A stretch of 64,000 bases of DNA from Paraburkholderia agricolaris (GCF_009455635.1 NZ_QPER01000002.1:1860001-1924000); one strand, 5' to 3'. Positions 46,088 through 54,220 are shown, numbered from the stretch's first letter. A program made the numbers and translations. The notes: a model not told the origin generated them from the sequence alone.

Positions 46088-47116
46088 TCACCCTTTCGCG
46101 GCAGTAATGGAAGAGAGAAGCGGTGCCGTCACCGGATATTGCTTCGCGAAGGTCTGATACAGATTGTCCTGGAGCTGGCGCCGGATGGCATCACGCTCGG
46201 CCTGCGCCATCGGGAAAAATGCCATCCCGCGTTGCGCGAGTGCCTGTTCCGCTTCCGTAGCTTTGCCGAGTGCGATCGCGTTCTGTTTGATGCTCGTCTC
46301 CTTGACTGCCCGAAGAAATGCGGGGCGCAGGTTGAGCGGAATTTTGTCCAGCGTGCGCTTTCCCATCACGACGACGAGCGGACTGAATACATGCCGGGTT
46401 TGCCAGCACGAATGGGTAACGTCGTTGAACTTGCTGGACAGCACCGTGGGGGCATCGTGTTCGAGACCGTCAACGACGCCGGTCTGCAAAGCCATGTAGA
46501 GCTCCCCGAACGGGATGGGTGTGGGGACCGCGCCCATCGCTTTGAACGTGTCGACGAACACCGGGGTCGGCAATACTCTGAGCTTGGTCCCCTTAAACTC
46601 AGCAAGCGATTGAAGGGGCTTTCTTGTGAAGACGTTGCGTGCGCCGAACTGTGACGCCCACGTCAGGATCTGGCAGCCGGAACGCTCCTGTAACAGTTGA
46701 GTCAATTTTGCGCCCACGGGGCCGTCCAGCGTGCGAGCGGCGTGCGCGTAGCTGTCGAACAGAAAGCCCAGATCGAGCATGCCTATCTCCGGAAAAATCG
46801 TTGCCCATATGGACGACCCGGAGACCATCATGTCGACCGATCCAATTTTCACCTGCTGGACTACGTCCCGTTCCTGACCAAGCTGGCTGTTCGGAAAGTA
46901 GGCGATCTGGATGCTGTCGCCAACGCGAGCCTTCAGGTTTGCCGCGAACTGTTCGTACCACACGTGGAGCGAGGCGTTTTCGTTCACGGGCATTGACGAC
47001 GAAAGCCGCAGTGTGACCGGCTGCTGGGCGCTCGCTGCGGCAGGAAACGTAGCGAGCGCCACGACGGACGCAGCGGAGGCGGATTGGAGAAACCTTCGCC
47101 TGGAAATAGAAACCAT
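46088..47116 (-). CDS. TRAP transporter substrate-binding protein (DctP family)
   Basis: A 342-residue periplasmic binding protein. The start has AGGAGA five bases upstream and a twin-arginine signal (SRRRFLQSASAAS), suggesting Tat export. The mature DctP fold shows LRLSSSMPVNENASLHVWYEQF, VKIGSVDMMVSGSS, the LRVLPTPVFVDTFKAMGA loop whose Arg usually binds the substrate carboxylate, and ALQTGVVDGLEHDAPT. It is the first gene of the operon and follows a 27-bp palindrome. Confidence 0.9.
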   Translation of the reverse strand: MVSISRRRFLQSASAASVVALATFPAAASAQQPVTLRLSSSMPVNENASLHVWYEQFAANLKARVGDSIQIAYFPNSQLGQERDVVQQVKIGSVDMMVSGSSIWATIFPEIGMLDLGFLFDSYAHAARTLDGPVGAKLTQLLQERSGCQILTWASQFGARNVFTRKPLQSLAEFKGTKLRVLPTPVFVDTFKAMGAVPTPIPFGELYMALQTGVVDGLEHDAPTVLSSKFNDVTHSCWQTRHVFSPLVVVMGKRTLDKIPLNLRPAFLRAVKETSIKQNAIALGKATEAEQALAQRGMAFFPMAQAERDAIRRQLQDNLYQTFAKQYPVTAPLLSSITAAKG

Positions 47117-47157
47117 GTATGTCTCCTGGTACGCCGTCAATGGCGCGCGTTTATTTG

Positions 47158-47184
47158 GTGTATCGATATAGTATATCGATACAC
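47158..47184. promoter_or_regulatory. 27-bp perfect palindrome upstream of TRAP operon
   Basis: The sequence from 47158 to 47184 is a perfect 13-1-13 palindrome beginning GTGTATCGATATA and centred on G47171. Each arm contains the self-complementary octamer TATCGATA (47161-47168 and 47174-47181), 13 bases centre to centre, with a central CG as in LacI-family operators. It lies 42 bases before the DctP start codon. Confidence 0.8.
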
Positions 47185-47530
47185 TAATCGTAAAATCAGT
47201 ACTTACCCTTGGCAGAGGTTCGTCGCAAATACGGTCTGGCAACGTGGATGCTGTGTGGTGCAAACAGGCGAGCAGGATGAAATTTTTATTTTAGAGAGGA
47301 TGTCTAATCAAGCTGGTCGGGCAGTATTCCACACTGTGCCGCCGCTAAAGTTGATGGTCTACTCGATGCTCAGCATCGCGGAGTGCAGGGCAGTGCGGGA
47401 CAGCGCCCTGATCGCGCATGACATTCATCCGCAGTAAATGAACCTGACATGAACGGTTGCCAATGCCAGCCTGGAATACCTTTCGGCCGCCGTTACCGCA
47501 CGTCGTTGCTTTCGGCGCATCTGGCCAGGG
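47185..47530. other. Intergenic region
   Basis: About 350 bases between the TRAP operator and the transposase remnant contain no ORF with a domain or ribosome-binding site. I see nothing further to annotate. Confidence 0.45.
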
Positions 47531-47535
47531 TGAGG

Positions 47536-47764
47536 AATGGCGGCCGGCCGTTCGCGATTGCTGGATTGCCTACACCGAGCCGAAACGAGCGCGGTCGGTC
47601 CTGCAGCCTCGTAGCGCCGCACCAGCCGGCTGACCTGACGCTCACACAGTTGCCAGCCGCTCGGCCGCCAGCACGACCGTCAGCCGCCGCTGGGCGACCG
47701 CTTCGATGATCTTCACGCGCTCGAGCTCGTGCATGCTGATCGTGATGAATCCACGTCCGTTCAT
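47536..47764 (-). pseudogene. Remnant of ISNCY-family transposase gene
   Basis: From ATG at 47764 the minus strand reads MNGRGFITISMHELERVKII and continues through AERLATV to a stop; a one-base frameshift later the neighbouring frame continues ERQVSRLVRRYEAAGPTALVS and SSNRERPA. Together these match the N-terminal HTH of ISNCY transposases (MxELxRLKVIxAVxE..., then RQVxRLxRRY). The rest of the transposase is missing, and no terminal inverted repeats can be defined, so this is a dead insertion-sequence fragment at one edge of the prophage-like region. Confidence 0.7.
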
Positions 47765-47940
47765 GGTCGGGCTCCGGGCTGGCTGTAATGCCGCAGCATG
47801 CGCCACAGCAGCCGGCCCGGAGCCGGGAACCGGACATTTCTAATGAGCCAGAACACGACATTACAACTTAGCCTCTACATCCAATATGTTGATAATTTAT
47901 CTTATGTCAAATAGGCTTGCTAACACCAACTCCTCGTTGC

Positions 47941-47973
47941 TTACAATCTGTAGCGATTTTTGCGAGATTGTAA
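47941..47973. promoter_or_regulatory. Inverted repeat TTACAATCT-N15-AGATTGTAA
   Basis: Perfect 9-base arms (47941-47949 and 47965-47973) lie about 50 bases before the phage-like HTH gene in an AT-rich stretch. The block ATTGTAATGTTT at its right end recurs nearly exactly (ATTGTAATATTT, 48604-48615) ahead of the OB-fold gene. It may be a phage regulator site. Confidence 0.45.
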
Positions 47974-48019
47974 TGTTTACGTTAGTTTACGCGCCCTTCA
48001 GACTTCAGAGGGTTCTCAG

Positions 48020-48550
48020 GTGTTCGCAGAGCAACGACACGGCTGTCTGCATGAGTTTCTGGAACTGACTGGCGGCCGTACGATCGCTGAAGTCGCCAGA
48101 AAACTGCGCTGTTGCTCGCGAACGATCCGCAACTACGTCGCCGGCCGGTCGCCAATACCGTGGCATCGCATTGAAATGCTCCGCCTGCTCGCGCTTGAGA
48201 CTTCCGCGATGCAAGGCAATTCCAGCGGTGAAACTTCGGCCGACGAAACTCCTGTAGTGGCCAATATCGAGCCCGATCCCACAGCTCCAGACGTTCCGCC
48301 TGCAGAAATGCTCGCGTGGGTTGGAGTCCACGCCCCGCACTTCCTTTCGAGCAGGCGCAGCTTTGCGCTATATGTACGTGGCTGGAACGTAGTCGACAAA
48401 ATCCGGCGCGCCAAGCGTGAAGGCACGTTCGCGGCCGTACTCGCGCGTTGGCGCTCGCTTGCAGTCGAGCTGCCGCGAATGTGGCGCTCAGGCCGAATGT
48501 TCGCGGGCATAGGGCCACCTGCATACGTACATGATAAACCCGAGCCATAA
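48020..48550 (+). CDS. Phage-like HTH protein
   Basis: A 176-residue protein beginning with GTG at 48020, eight bases after AGAGGG. Residues about 10-60 form a helix-turn-helix-like region (FLELTGGRTIAEVARKLRCC, SRTIRNYVAGRSPIPWHRIE) that resembles small regulators in P2-like Burkholderia prophages; the rest is unassigned. The codon use is less biased than in surrounding chromosomal genes. It belongs with the other prophage remnants to the right. Confidence 0.6.
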   Translation: MFAEQRHGCLHEFLELTGGRTIAEVARKLRCCSRTIRNYVAGRSPIPWHRIEMLRLLALETSAMQGNSSGETSADETPVVANIEPDPTAPDVPPAEMLAWVGVHAPHFLSSRRSFALYVRGWNVVDKIRRAKREGTFAAVLARWRSLAVELPRMWRSGRMFAGIGPPAYVHDKPEP

Positions 48551-48562
48551 CCCTTCTTTTGT

Positions 48563-48590
48563 CTGACTTATCACTGTCTCTGGCTATAAT
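48563..48590 (+). promoter_or_regulatory. Sigma-70-like promoter for OB-fold gene
   Basis: CTGACT (48563-48568) and TATAAT (48585-48590) are 16 bases apart, about 60 bases before the OB-fold gene start. Confidence 0.45.
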
Positions 48591-48650
48591 GCCGCCTTTC
48601 GCGATTGTAATATTTCTAACGAGCGCATTTTGGCGTAACAAGGGGTGTGT

Positions 48651-49136
48651 ATGAGAAAGCTGTTCAAGTGGATCGGGATTATTTGCGGCGGGCTGGTGGC
48701 GCTTGTTATTCTGGTTGGCGTGTTTGCTCCCAAACAATCCGCGACTGAGACGAGCACGGGGGCTTCCAACGCGAATGCACGCGAGCAGTCTGCTACTGCG
48801 ACTTCGGCGGCGGTGCCCGTTGCACCGATCAATGTCGCGACCGGCGTCTTGTTCGACGATTACGATAGCAATGAGGTCGCCGCGGACCAGAAGTACAAAG
48901 GAAAAGCGCTTGCTATCGCGGGCACAGTACAAAGCATTGACAAAGATGCGTTTGATAACATCGTCGTCGCACTGCGGACAAAGAACGAATTTATGCCCGT
49001 CCACGCATACTTGGACAAGGAACATGAATCGCTTGCAGCCTCACTGCGTAAGGGGCAGAAGATAGCGTGGGTTTGCGTCGGCGCAGGAAAAATCATCGGA
49101 AGCCCAATCATCCGGGATTGCAATCCTAGAACATAG
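48651..49136 (+). CDS. Membrane-anchored OB-fold (tRNA_anti-like) protein, prophage-type
   Basis: A 161-residue protein with an N-terminal membrane helix (about residues 6-26, IGIICGGLVALVILVGVF), a Ser/Thr/Ala linker and an OB-fold domain (about 60-155) of the tRNA_anti-like type, with YKGKALAIAGTVQSIDKD and KIAWVCVGAGKIIGSPIIRDC. Such proteins occur in prophages and plasmids and are suspected of cell-envelope or exclusion roles. The ATG at 48651 has AAGGGG about six bases upstream. It is followed directly by a strong terminator. Confidence 0.7.
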   Translation: MRKLFKWIGIICGGLVALVILVGVFAPKQSATETSTGASNANAREQSATATSAAVPVAPINVATGVLFDDYDSNEVAADQKYKGKALAIAGTVQSIDKDAFDNIVVALRTKNEFMPVHAYLDKEHESLAASLRKGQKIAWVCVGAGKIIGSPIIRDCNPRT

Positions 49137-49148
49137 ATGTCCGCAGCA

Positions 49149-49189
49149 GTAATCAAAAAAGCCCGCAAAACGCGGGCTTTTTTGATTAC
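49149..49189. terminator. Strong intrinsic terminator after OB-fold gene
   Basis: A perfect 18-base-pair stem starts at 49149 (GTAATCAAAAAAGCCCGC) with a 5-base AAAAC loop; the right arm carries six T's. The A and T tracts on both sides would let it work in either direction. Confidence 0.85.
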
Positions 49190-49254
49190 ATACCTTGTGT
49201 CCAACACCCGCAATGGGCTTCCCATCAATTCGAGGTCGATCGTTTCTTTGCCGT

Positions 49255-49485
49255 CTAGACGGTATCACTGCGTGCAATATGCAGGAGGCCTTGCGCGATC
49301 ACGACGTTGGCATTCTTCGATACTTCGGTTGCGCCGTTTTTTAGCATCATGAGGGGCATCGAGGCCGCTATAGGCTCCCACGCTCGCAGTAGCGCCGCCT
49401 TGTCGGGGTGGGTCTGGAACAGAACGCTCAACGCGGCAGTAAAGACAGTAGCGGGGTCCGCGTCGTCTGCTTGAGGTAGATCCAT
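49255..49485 (-). CDS. Small hypothetical protein
   Basis: A 76-residue soluble protein with GGAGG seven bases before its ATG. It is helical (ATVFTAALSVLFQTHPDKAA, MLKNGATEVSKNANVVIAQG) with no recognised domain. It lies among prophage remnants and is probably an accessory phage or island gene. Confidence 0.5.
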   Translation of the reverse strand: MDLPQADDADPATVFTAALSVLFQTHPDKAALLRAWEPIAASMPLMMLKNGATEVSKNANVVIAQGLLHIARSDTV

Positions 49486-49610
49486 AGTGCCTCCGAAGGG
49501 GTGACGTGTTGCGCAACACCGTTTCATCATAGGCGATCGCCGGTCATATGGGCACTTCTGAGCTGGAGCAGCATTACATGCAAATCACCTTGCGCCTAGG
49601 GTAGCTTGCA

Positions 49611-49814
49611 TCAGGCTGGCGGGTTGCGCTCCTTCAGAATCTTGCGCATCCGCCTGTTATCGAGAATCAGGGCGACGAAGACGACCGCGAGCAGAATCTC
49701 GGTCGCATAGTTTCCCGCCGCGACAGAAAACAGCCACACGAGTGCAGCGCATCCGATTGCCACCGCGATCAGCGCGGCCCGGTCAATCCACCATTCTTTC
49801 GAGCCAATCTTCAT
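49611..49814 (-). CDS. Small membrane protein with two helices
   Basis: A 67-residue protein with two transmembrane helices (about residues 13-33 and 37-53) and a basic C-terminus (NRRMRKILKERNPPA). The start overlaps the stop of the upstream gene by four bases, so the two are translationally coupled. Possible roles are immunity or phage-exclusion partner, or a holin-like protein; none can be confirmed. Confidence 0.6.
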   Translation of the reverse strand: MKIGSKEWWIDRAALIAVAIGCAALVWLFSVAAGNYATEILLAVVFVALILDNRRMRKILKERNPPA

Positions 49815-50299
49815 TGCACGTCCACCGCTTGCAGTCGTCCGGCCGGGATAGCCGCTTTGCGCACGAACGCGCTACGGCCGGGCGCGCCGATCGCGAAAAT
49901 TTCGGGGTTCGTTTGCATGACGAATAGCACATGTGGCGGAACGCGGATGCCCGTGTCGAACGTGAATTTCAGAACGCTCTTCATCGTTGCGTTTGGCGTA
50001 GTACCACAATCGAGATATGCGTCGGTGGCGACCATCAGACTGCCGACAGCTGCACCTAGCCAGAACGATGCGTACATCGCGCCGAACGCAAGCAGCTTTT
50101 CGCTTGCTGTAGTTGCGCCTAGGATTTCGCCGACCGTTGCGGTTTTTCCAAGCTTCTCAGCTGCGGCGATCATCGCGCCGATCCGGGCGAGCACATTTGC
50201 AGGCGCGGTTGAAATGCTCGCAGGAACGTCCAGACCAAGCGCGTCCATGTTGTCTTTAAAGGCTCTGTAAAAGCCCGCCCCGGTGCATGCTATCGGCAT
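49811..50299 (-). CDS. Hypothetical protein with central membrane segment
   Basis: A 162-residue protein with a GGGAAG ribosome-binding site. The N-terminal third is helical and polar; residues about 68-95 form a hydrophobic, Gly/Ala-rich stretch (LLAFGAMYASFWLGAAVGSL) able to cross the membrane, and the C-terminal third is mixed (VPPHVLFVMQTNPEIFAIG). It overlaps the small two-helix membrane protein gene by four bases. No family is recognised. In this prophage-like setting a toxin/pore and partner pair is possible, but that is inference only. Confidence 0.6.
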   Translation of the reverse strand: MPIACTGAGFYRAFKDNMDALGLDVPASISTAPANVLARIGAMIAAAEKLGKTATVGEILGATTASEKLLAFGAMYASFWLGAAVGSLMVATDAYLDCGTTPNATMKSVLKFTFDTGIRVPPHVLFVMQTNPEIFAIGAPGRSAFVRKAAIPAGRLQAVDVQ

Positions 50300-50422
50300 T
50301 GTATTCACTTCCCTTTGAGTAGCCGCACAAGCCACCATCAACGGCAATTATGCGGGATGAATTTTCGGTCGAATCGGACCGTCAATACTCTATCAAAAGT
50401 CCTTCCGAGCTTTTCCAGCGGG

Positions 50423-50752
50423 TCAGAAATCCAGTTGTGCAGCAGTGATGCCGAGCGCGGCCGCGATCTTCTCGCGCGTGCCTTTGCGCATCCGGGTACT
50501 TGCTTCCTGCTGCGCATACGCCGATTGGCTGACGCCAAGGCGTTCTGCAATCTCGGCCTGTGTAAAGCCCAGGTGTTCGCGCCATGCACGCACAGGCGGC
50601 ACGTCATCGGCAAGCGCGCGCCGAACGACTTCATGCGGTATCAGATCGTTGGCCTTTGCGTACTGCGCGACATACTCAGCGTAGGGAATGACCACAAAGG
50701 CCGGCTTGTTGTCCGGCCCCATGATCGTTTGAATGTTAGTAGGTGCGTTCAT
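50423..50752 (-). CDS. XRE-type antitoxin
   Basis: A 109-residue protein whose C-terminal half is an HTH_3/XRE DNA-binding domain (AWREHLGFTQAEIAERLGVS, SAYAQQEASTRMRKGTREKIAAALG). The N-terminal half (VVIPYAEYVAQYAKANDLIP) probably binds the toxin. The start lies inside the toxin gene, a 17-base overlap typical of tightly coupled toxin-antitoxin pairs with the toxin gene first. Confidence 0.8.
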   Translation of the reverse strand: MNAPTNIQTIMGPDNKPAFVVIPYAEYVAQYAKANDLIPHEVVRRALADDVPPVRAWREHLGFTQAEIAERLGVSQSAYAQQEASTRMRKGTREKIAAALGITAAQLDF

Positions 50753-50990
50753 CGCGTTTCCTCACTTCCTGAATTTCGACAATCCTGATTGAGCCATCCC
50801 AATCGAAAAGTACCCTGTAATTGCCCACTCTGAGGCGATAGCCGTACTCGTGGTTCTTGAGAGCCTTGACGTTCTGGCAGTTCGGCATCGTGGCCAGCTC
50901 GTCGACCGCATCGAGAATGGTGAGTCGCGCTGGCCTGTCCAGTTTCGCGGCCTGCTTCGTTGCTTTGGGTGTCCAGTCGATCGCGTTCAT
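50736..50990 (-). CDS. RelE/ParE-family toxin
   Basis: An 84-residue basic protein with the RelE/ParE fold: IDWTPKATKQAAKLDRPARL at the start, MPNCQNVKALKNHEYGYRLRVGNYR in the middle and a VEIQEVRKRDERTY tail, including the conserved Arg residues of the mRNA-interferase group. The gene precedes its XRE antitoxin as in HigBA-type modules. A likely promoter and tandem repeats lie directly upstream. Confidence 0.82.
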   Translation of the reverse strand: MNAIDWTPKATKQAAKLDRPARLTILDAVDELATMPNCQNVKALKNHEYGYRLRVGNYRVLFDWDGSIRIVEIQEVRKRDERTY

Positions 50991-50997
50991 GCGAATA

Positions 50998-51016
50998 ATT
51001 ATAAGTCAATTATAAG
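50998..51016. promoter_or_regulatory. Direct repeats in the toxin-antitoxin promoter
   Basis: ATTATAAG occurs at 50998-51005 and 51009-51016, exactly 11 bases apart. On the minus strand these include TATAAT boxes just before the toxin ATG. They are good candidates for autoregulation by the antitoxin. Confidence 0.5.
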
Positions 51017-51064
51017 ATAATGCAACGAAAAACATAAGATAAAGCCGGATTTCGCATGGAAGGG

Positions 51065-51997
51065 TTAGCCGCCCTTCCGAAAATGCGACCGGTGCCGGTC
51101 GGTTGTCGGGTCGTCACGTACTTCCATTTCGAGCGACGTGGTAAGGCCGCCGTCGCCGTTAAGCGTATGCGTTGTCTGTTTCACCAGCCAGGGCGTTTCG
51201 TTGATCTCCGGTTTGAAACCGGCGACGTTCACGGGCAGCTCCGGGAAAATCTCCGGCCGACCAAGGGCGAGCTGGTAAGAGAACGTCGCCTGCCTGCGCT
51301 GCGTGCGCGCAAACTCGGCCTGGGCGGCCGCCCGCGCTTCGGATTCGGTCGCATAGTCCTCCGGCAGTACTTTCACGTTTTTGTTGTTGTCGCCGCCGAT
51401 GATGACGGACTTGCGCTTTCCCTTCGTGTTTGAGTGGTAGTGCGCCCGCACGGCCGAATAGCTCTCACGCTGCGCGACGTGATAGCGGTGTGAGTCGCCG
51501 TCAGCGCGCGTCAGGTTCAACACACTAAGCGCTTTGCCGCTCGCCGTCTTGCCGCTACCTATCGGCATGAACAGCAGGTTTAAATCCTTGACGTTCATCA
51601 CGGCGTCGTAACGCTTCGCAAGCCGTGTCAGAAAAGACATGTCGCTTTCGTGCGTCTGGTCGATGTGGGCGATCACGATCCTGGCGAGCACATCGGAAAC
51701 CGCAGCTTTGAGAGAGTGGCGCCCGGCAATGGCGCGCACGATCGAGCCGATAGTCAGCCCGTGCCAGCTCTGTTCGCGCCGCTCGTGCATCTGGTTTGTC
51801 ATCGACGCCGACCGCGCGCGGATCGTCAGAATATCAGGCGTGCCGCTATGCTCGACTTCGTCGACGGAAAACGTCCCTTTTTCGACAAGCGGCTCGCCGA
51901 CCCATCCGATCGCTACCTTGATGTTTGCGCCGCGTTTCGGAATGGCGAACGTGTTTTTGGAGTCGTCGATTACGAGGTCGATCGTATCGGCTCTTCG
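51065..51997 (-). pseudogene. Phage P2-like late control/tail protein gpD, 5'-truncated
   Basis: About 310 codons of a gpD-type tail protein are open on the minus strand (the frame itself opens at 52024). Recognisable parts are TIDLVIDDSKNTFAIPKRGA, VEKGTFSVDEVEHSGTPDIL, DMSFLTRLAKRYDAVMNVKD and FPELPVNVAGFKPEI, ending with a normal stop. The first 40 or so residues of a normal gpD are missing: the sequence starts in mid-domain and the nine codons before it come from other DNA read out of frame. It is a remnant of a P2-like prophage. Confidence 0.78.
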
Positions 51998-52118
51998 CGC
52001 ACACGCGGTCTCCCAGGCCTGCATTCTCTTGTACGAGGTCCTTTCTCACCCCTTCCACGAATCCACGCGCATCGATCTGCGCGAGGCCTGCCACCTGTTC
52101 CGCGGTGAATTCAAGCAT
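51996..52118 (-). pseudogene. 5' fragment of a type VI secretion cargo/effector gene
   Basis: From the ATG at 52118 the minus strand reads MLEFTAEQVAGLAQIDARGF, then VEGVRKDLVQENAGLGDRVC, and the homology stops near 51996, where the frame runs out of phase into the gpD remnant. Such short helical N-termini are typical of proteins encoded just after DUF4123 adaptor genes in T6SS clusters. The start overlaps the DUF4123 stop by 8 bases, showing the original operon. The rest of the gene has been lost. Confidence 0.55.
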
Positions 52119-52697
52119 GCGGATGCACCCCTGTCAGTTGCCCGTTGGTTTCGACAAGCCAGTTATAGGTCGGTGAGAAAAACTGCACGCGTTGGGTCAA
52201 TTCGAATAGCGATGCCATGTGAGGCATGACCCGGGCATCATAGAAGCGAAGCAATGCGACTCGTCCGTCAGGCAGGCGGACGTTAAGTCTTTCGCACAGT
52301 TCACTGGCCAGCGCCCCGAAGGAATAGGCACTCACCAGCCAGGAAACGCCGGTGTCTCCTGCCGCGTGCACGGCGAGAGAGGCGCGGACTTGCGGGGGCG
52401 CAATTTCGCAACCGATCAGCCATGGACCAGCATCGGCCAGTGAGGCGTATTGCCACCGCTTGTCGGCCGCAATGTCCAGAATGGGAAAGGCGTTCTGGCG
52501 TCGCCCCCAGACTTCAGCCGGATACCGTCGCACAACGGCATCAAACACAATGCGTACGTATACGAAGCATCTTGCACCGCGTCGGCACACCACCTCACCA
52601 TCGTGTCAAATCCAAGGCAGGTGGCTTGCTTTTTGAGTATCGCGTTCGCAGATTGAACAACGCCGCAAGCCGTTTCTGGGCATGGGTATCGTTGCAT
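52111..52697 (-). pseudogene. DUF4123 (T6SS VgrG adaptor) gene, frameshifted
   Basis: The 3' frame (52111 to about 52550) encodes FDAVVRRYPAEVWG, ADAGPWLIGCE, GVSWLVSAYSFGALASELC and VALLRFYDARVMPHM, which is the DUF4123 domain. The 5' part is in another frame (MVRWCADAVQDASYTYAL), and the two join at about 52545 if an extra TG is removed (TTGTGTTT versus TTGTTT). DUF4123 proteins load effectors onto VgrG spikes. No vgrG lies upstream. Confidence 0.7.
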
Positions 52698-53169
52698 CCC
52701 ATCCAGCGGTTTGGTTCAAGGATTTCAACTGCGCGCGAGTCATTCTGAGTGGCATCGAATTGATGCACATGATTACTCGTTGGTTTCTTAAGCTATCCTT
52801 CGCATATCACCTTTTCTTGACCTGCTTTCCTTACCGCGACAGAGCCCCTTAATGCCGCCACCCCGACCGTCGCCATTCACCCGCATATTTTCTATATCAA
52901 GATATCCGTTTTCTCTATACATCTCCGAAATCGTTTCCGCGTAAGGGGTTCCGCTTAATCCTGCCCGAACGCAACCACTTTGTATCGACTATGCACGCGC
53001 GAGATCTCCGAATAAGATATCGCCATCAATATCCCAAATCGGAGATTCAGCTGAACCATTGGGGCGGCTCCTGCCGCCCTCGATCGGAGGCAGGCCACAG
53101 GAACAGGGCTATGTTCGCCTCCGCCCTGCGCAATCTACGCTCTGCCACGGGCCTCAATGTGAGTCAAAA
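52698..53169. other. Intergenic region of about 470 bases
   Basis: The stretch is AT-rich in its first half. It lies between the broken DUF4123 gene and the LysR gene and holds no ORF with coding character. I see no vgrG remnant and no RNA gene. Confidence 0.5.
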
Positions 53170-54060
53170 GTGATTTCAAAAATACGCCCTAACCTCACGG
53201 CCCTGCGTGCCCTCGAAGTGGCGGCGAGACGTCGCAGTTTCACGTCGGCAGCAGATGAACTTTGTGTAACGCATAGTGCAATCAGCCACCAGATCAGGCA
53301 GCTTGAGACCTTGCTCGGAATGGTCCTGTTTTCGAGAGTTGGACAGGAAATGCGGCCTACTCCAGTCTGCGTTCGACTTACAGCAAGACTGAGGCAGAGT
53401 CTGGCAGACATAGATCTCGCGCTCGATGAGGCACGTTCCGACAGTATTCCTTCCCGCCAACGGTTGCAACTTAGCGTGATGGGTGATTTTGCGAACGCCT
53501 GGCTAATTCCTCGTCTGGAAGACTTTTCGCAGGCACACTCCGACATTGATTTATCGCTCAAGGTGCACACCGAGCTAAACCCACCGGATCCGAACTCTGC
53601 AGACATTGGAATATGGCACCGCCGAATCGAAGAGGGAGGTTTTCGCTCGATACGATTGCTTCAGGATCGGGTGATTGCCGTTTGCAGCGCAGGATTTCAA
53701 GCCAGGCATTCGCTGGTGTCTTTAGACACATTGGCTAGCGTTCCGCTGCTTCGATTCGAAACACGGTCCTGGAACGAATTTTTTCAGGCAGCAGGGTTGA
53801 AGCACGGCGAACCCCAACATGGTCCAACATTCAGTGACACAGCATCATTGCTAAATGCTGCTCTCGCGGGACAAGGAGTAGCCATGCTCCGGGAGCGGCT
53901 TGTACGACCATATTTGCGTAGCGGTGCATTGGTGAAGGTTGGAGACACTCACATCCAGGCCAACCTTGACTACTACATGACCTGGCGGGAAGAAAGCCCA
54001 CGGGAGGGGGCAATCTTGCGCTTTGCCGAGTGGCTTCGACATCACATTGACGAGCCTTGA
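53170..54060 (+). CDS. LysR-family transcriptional regulator (GcvA-like)
   Basis: A 296-residue regulator. The winged helix occupies about residues 5-65 (LTALRALEVAARRRSFTSAA, VTHSAISHQIRQLE), followed by the effector domain starting RLQLSVMGDFANAWLIPRLE. The GTG at 53170 was chosen because it opens just before the HTH, as in GcvA homologues; no strong ribosome-binding site is visible. It converges with the methionine aminopeptidase gene, so its target is not obvious. Codon usage is less GC-biased than in the core genes, suggesting transfer. Confidence 0.86.
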   Translation: MISKIRPNLTALRALEVAARRRSFTSAADELCVTHSAISHQIRQLETLLGMVLFSRVGQEMRPTPVCVRLTARLRQSLADIDLALDEARSDSIPSRQRLQLSVMGDFANAWLIPRLEDFSQAHSDIDLSLKVHTELNPPDPNSADIGIWHRRIEEGGFRSIRLLQDRVIAVCSAGFQARHSLVSLDTLASVPLLRFETRSWNEFFQAAGLKHGEPQHGPTFSDTASLLNAALAGQGVAMLRERLVRPYLRSGALVKVGDTHIQANLDYYMTWREESPREGAILRFAEWLRHHIDEP

Positions 54061-54220
54061 TTCTCAACTGAACTGGGTACAAAGCGCTGCCAGCGGGGTC
54101 CGGCTGGTGCCTCCTGCAATTCATCTGCGATTGCCTTCCCCGACGGTCGACCGCGTAGCCTCCAATTTCGAAGAACTACGCGACACGAAGGGCCTCGAGC
54201 AGAGCGCTCAGACCGCGAGC

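Noticed and set aside
52698..53169. Search for a vgrG remnant ahead of the DUF4123 pseudogene
   Set aside because: No reading frame with VgrG motifs or coding bias was found.
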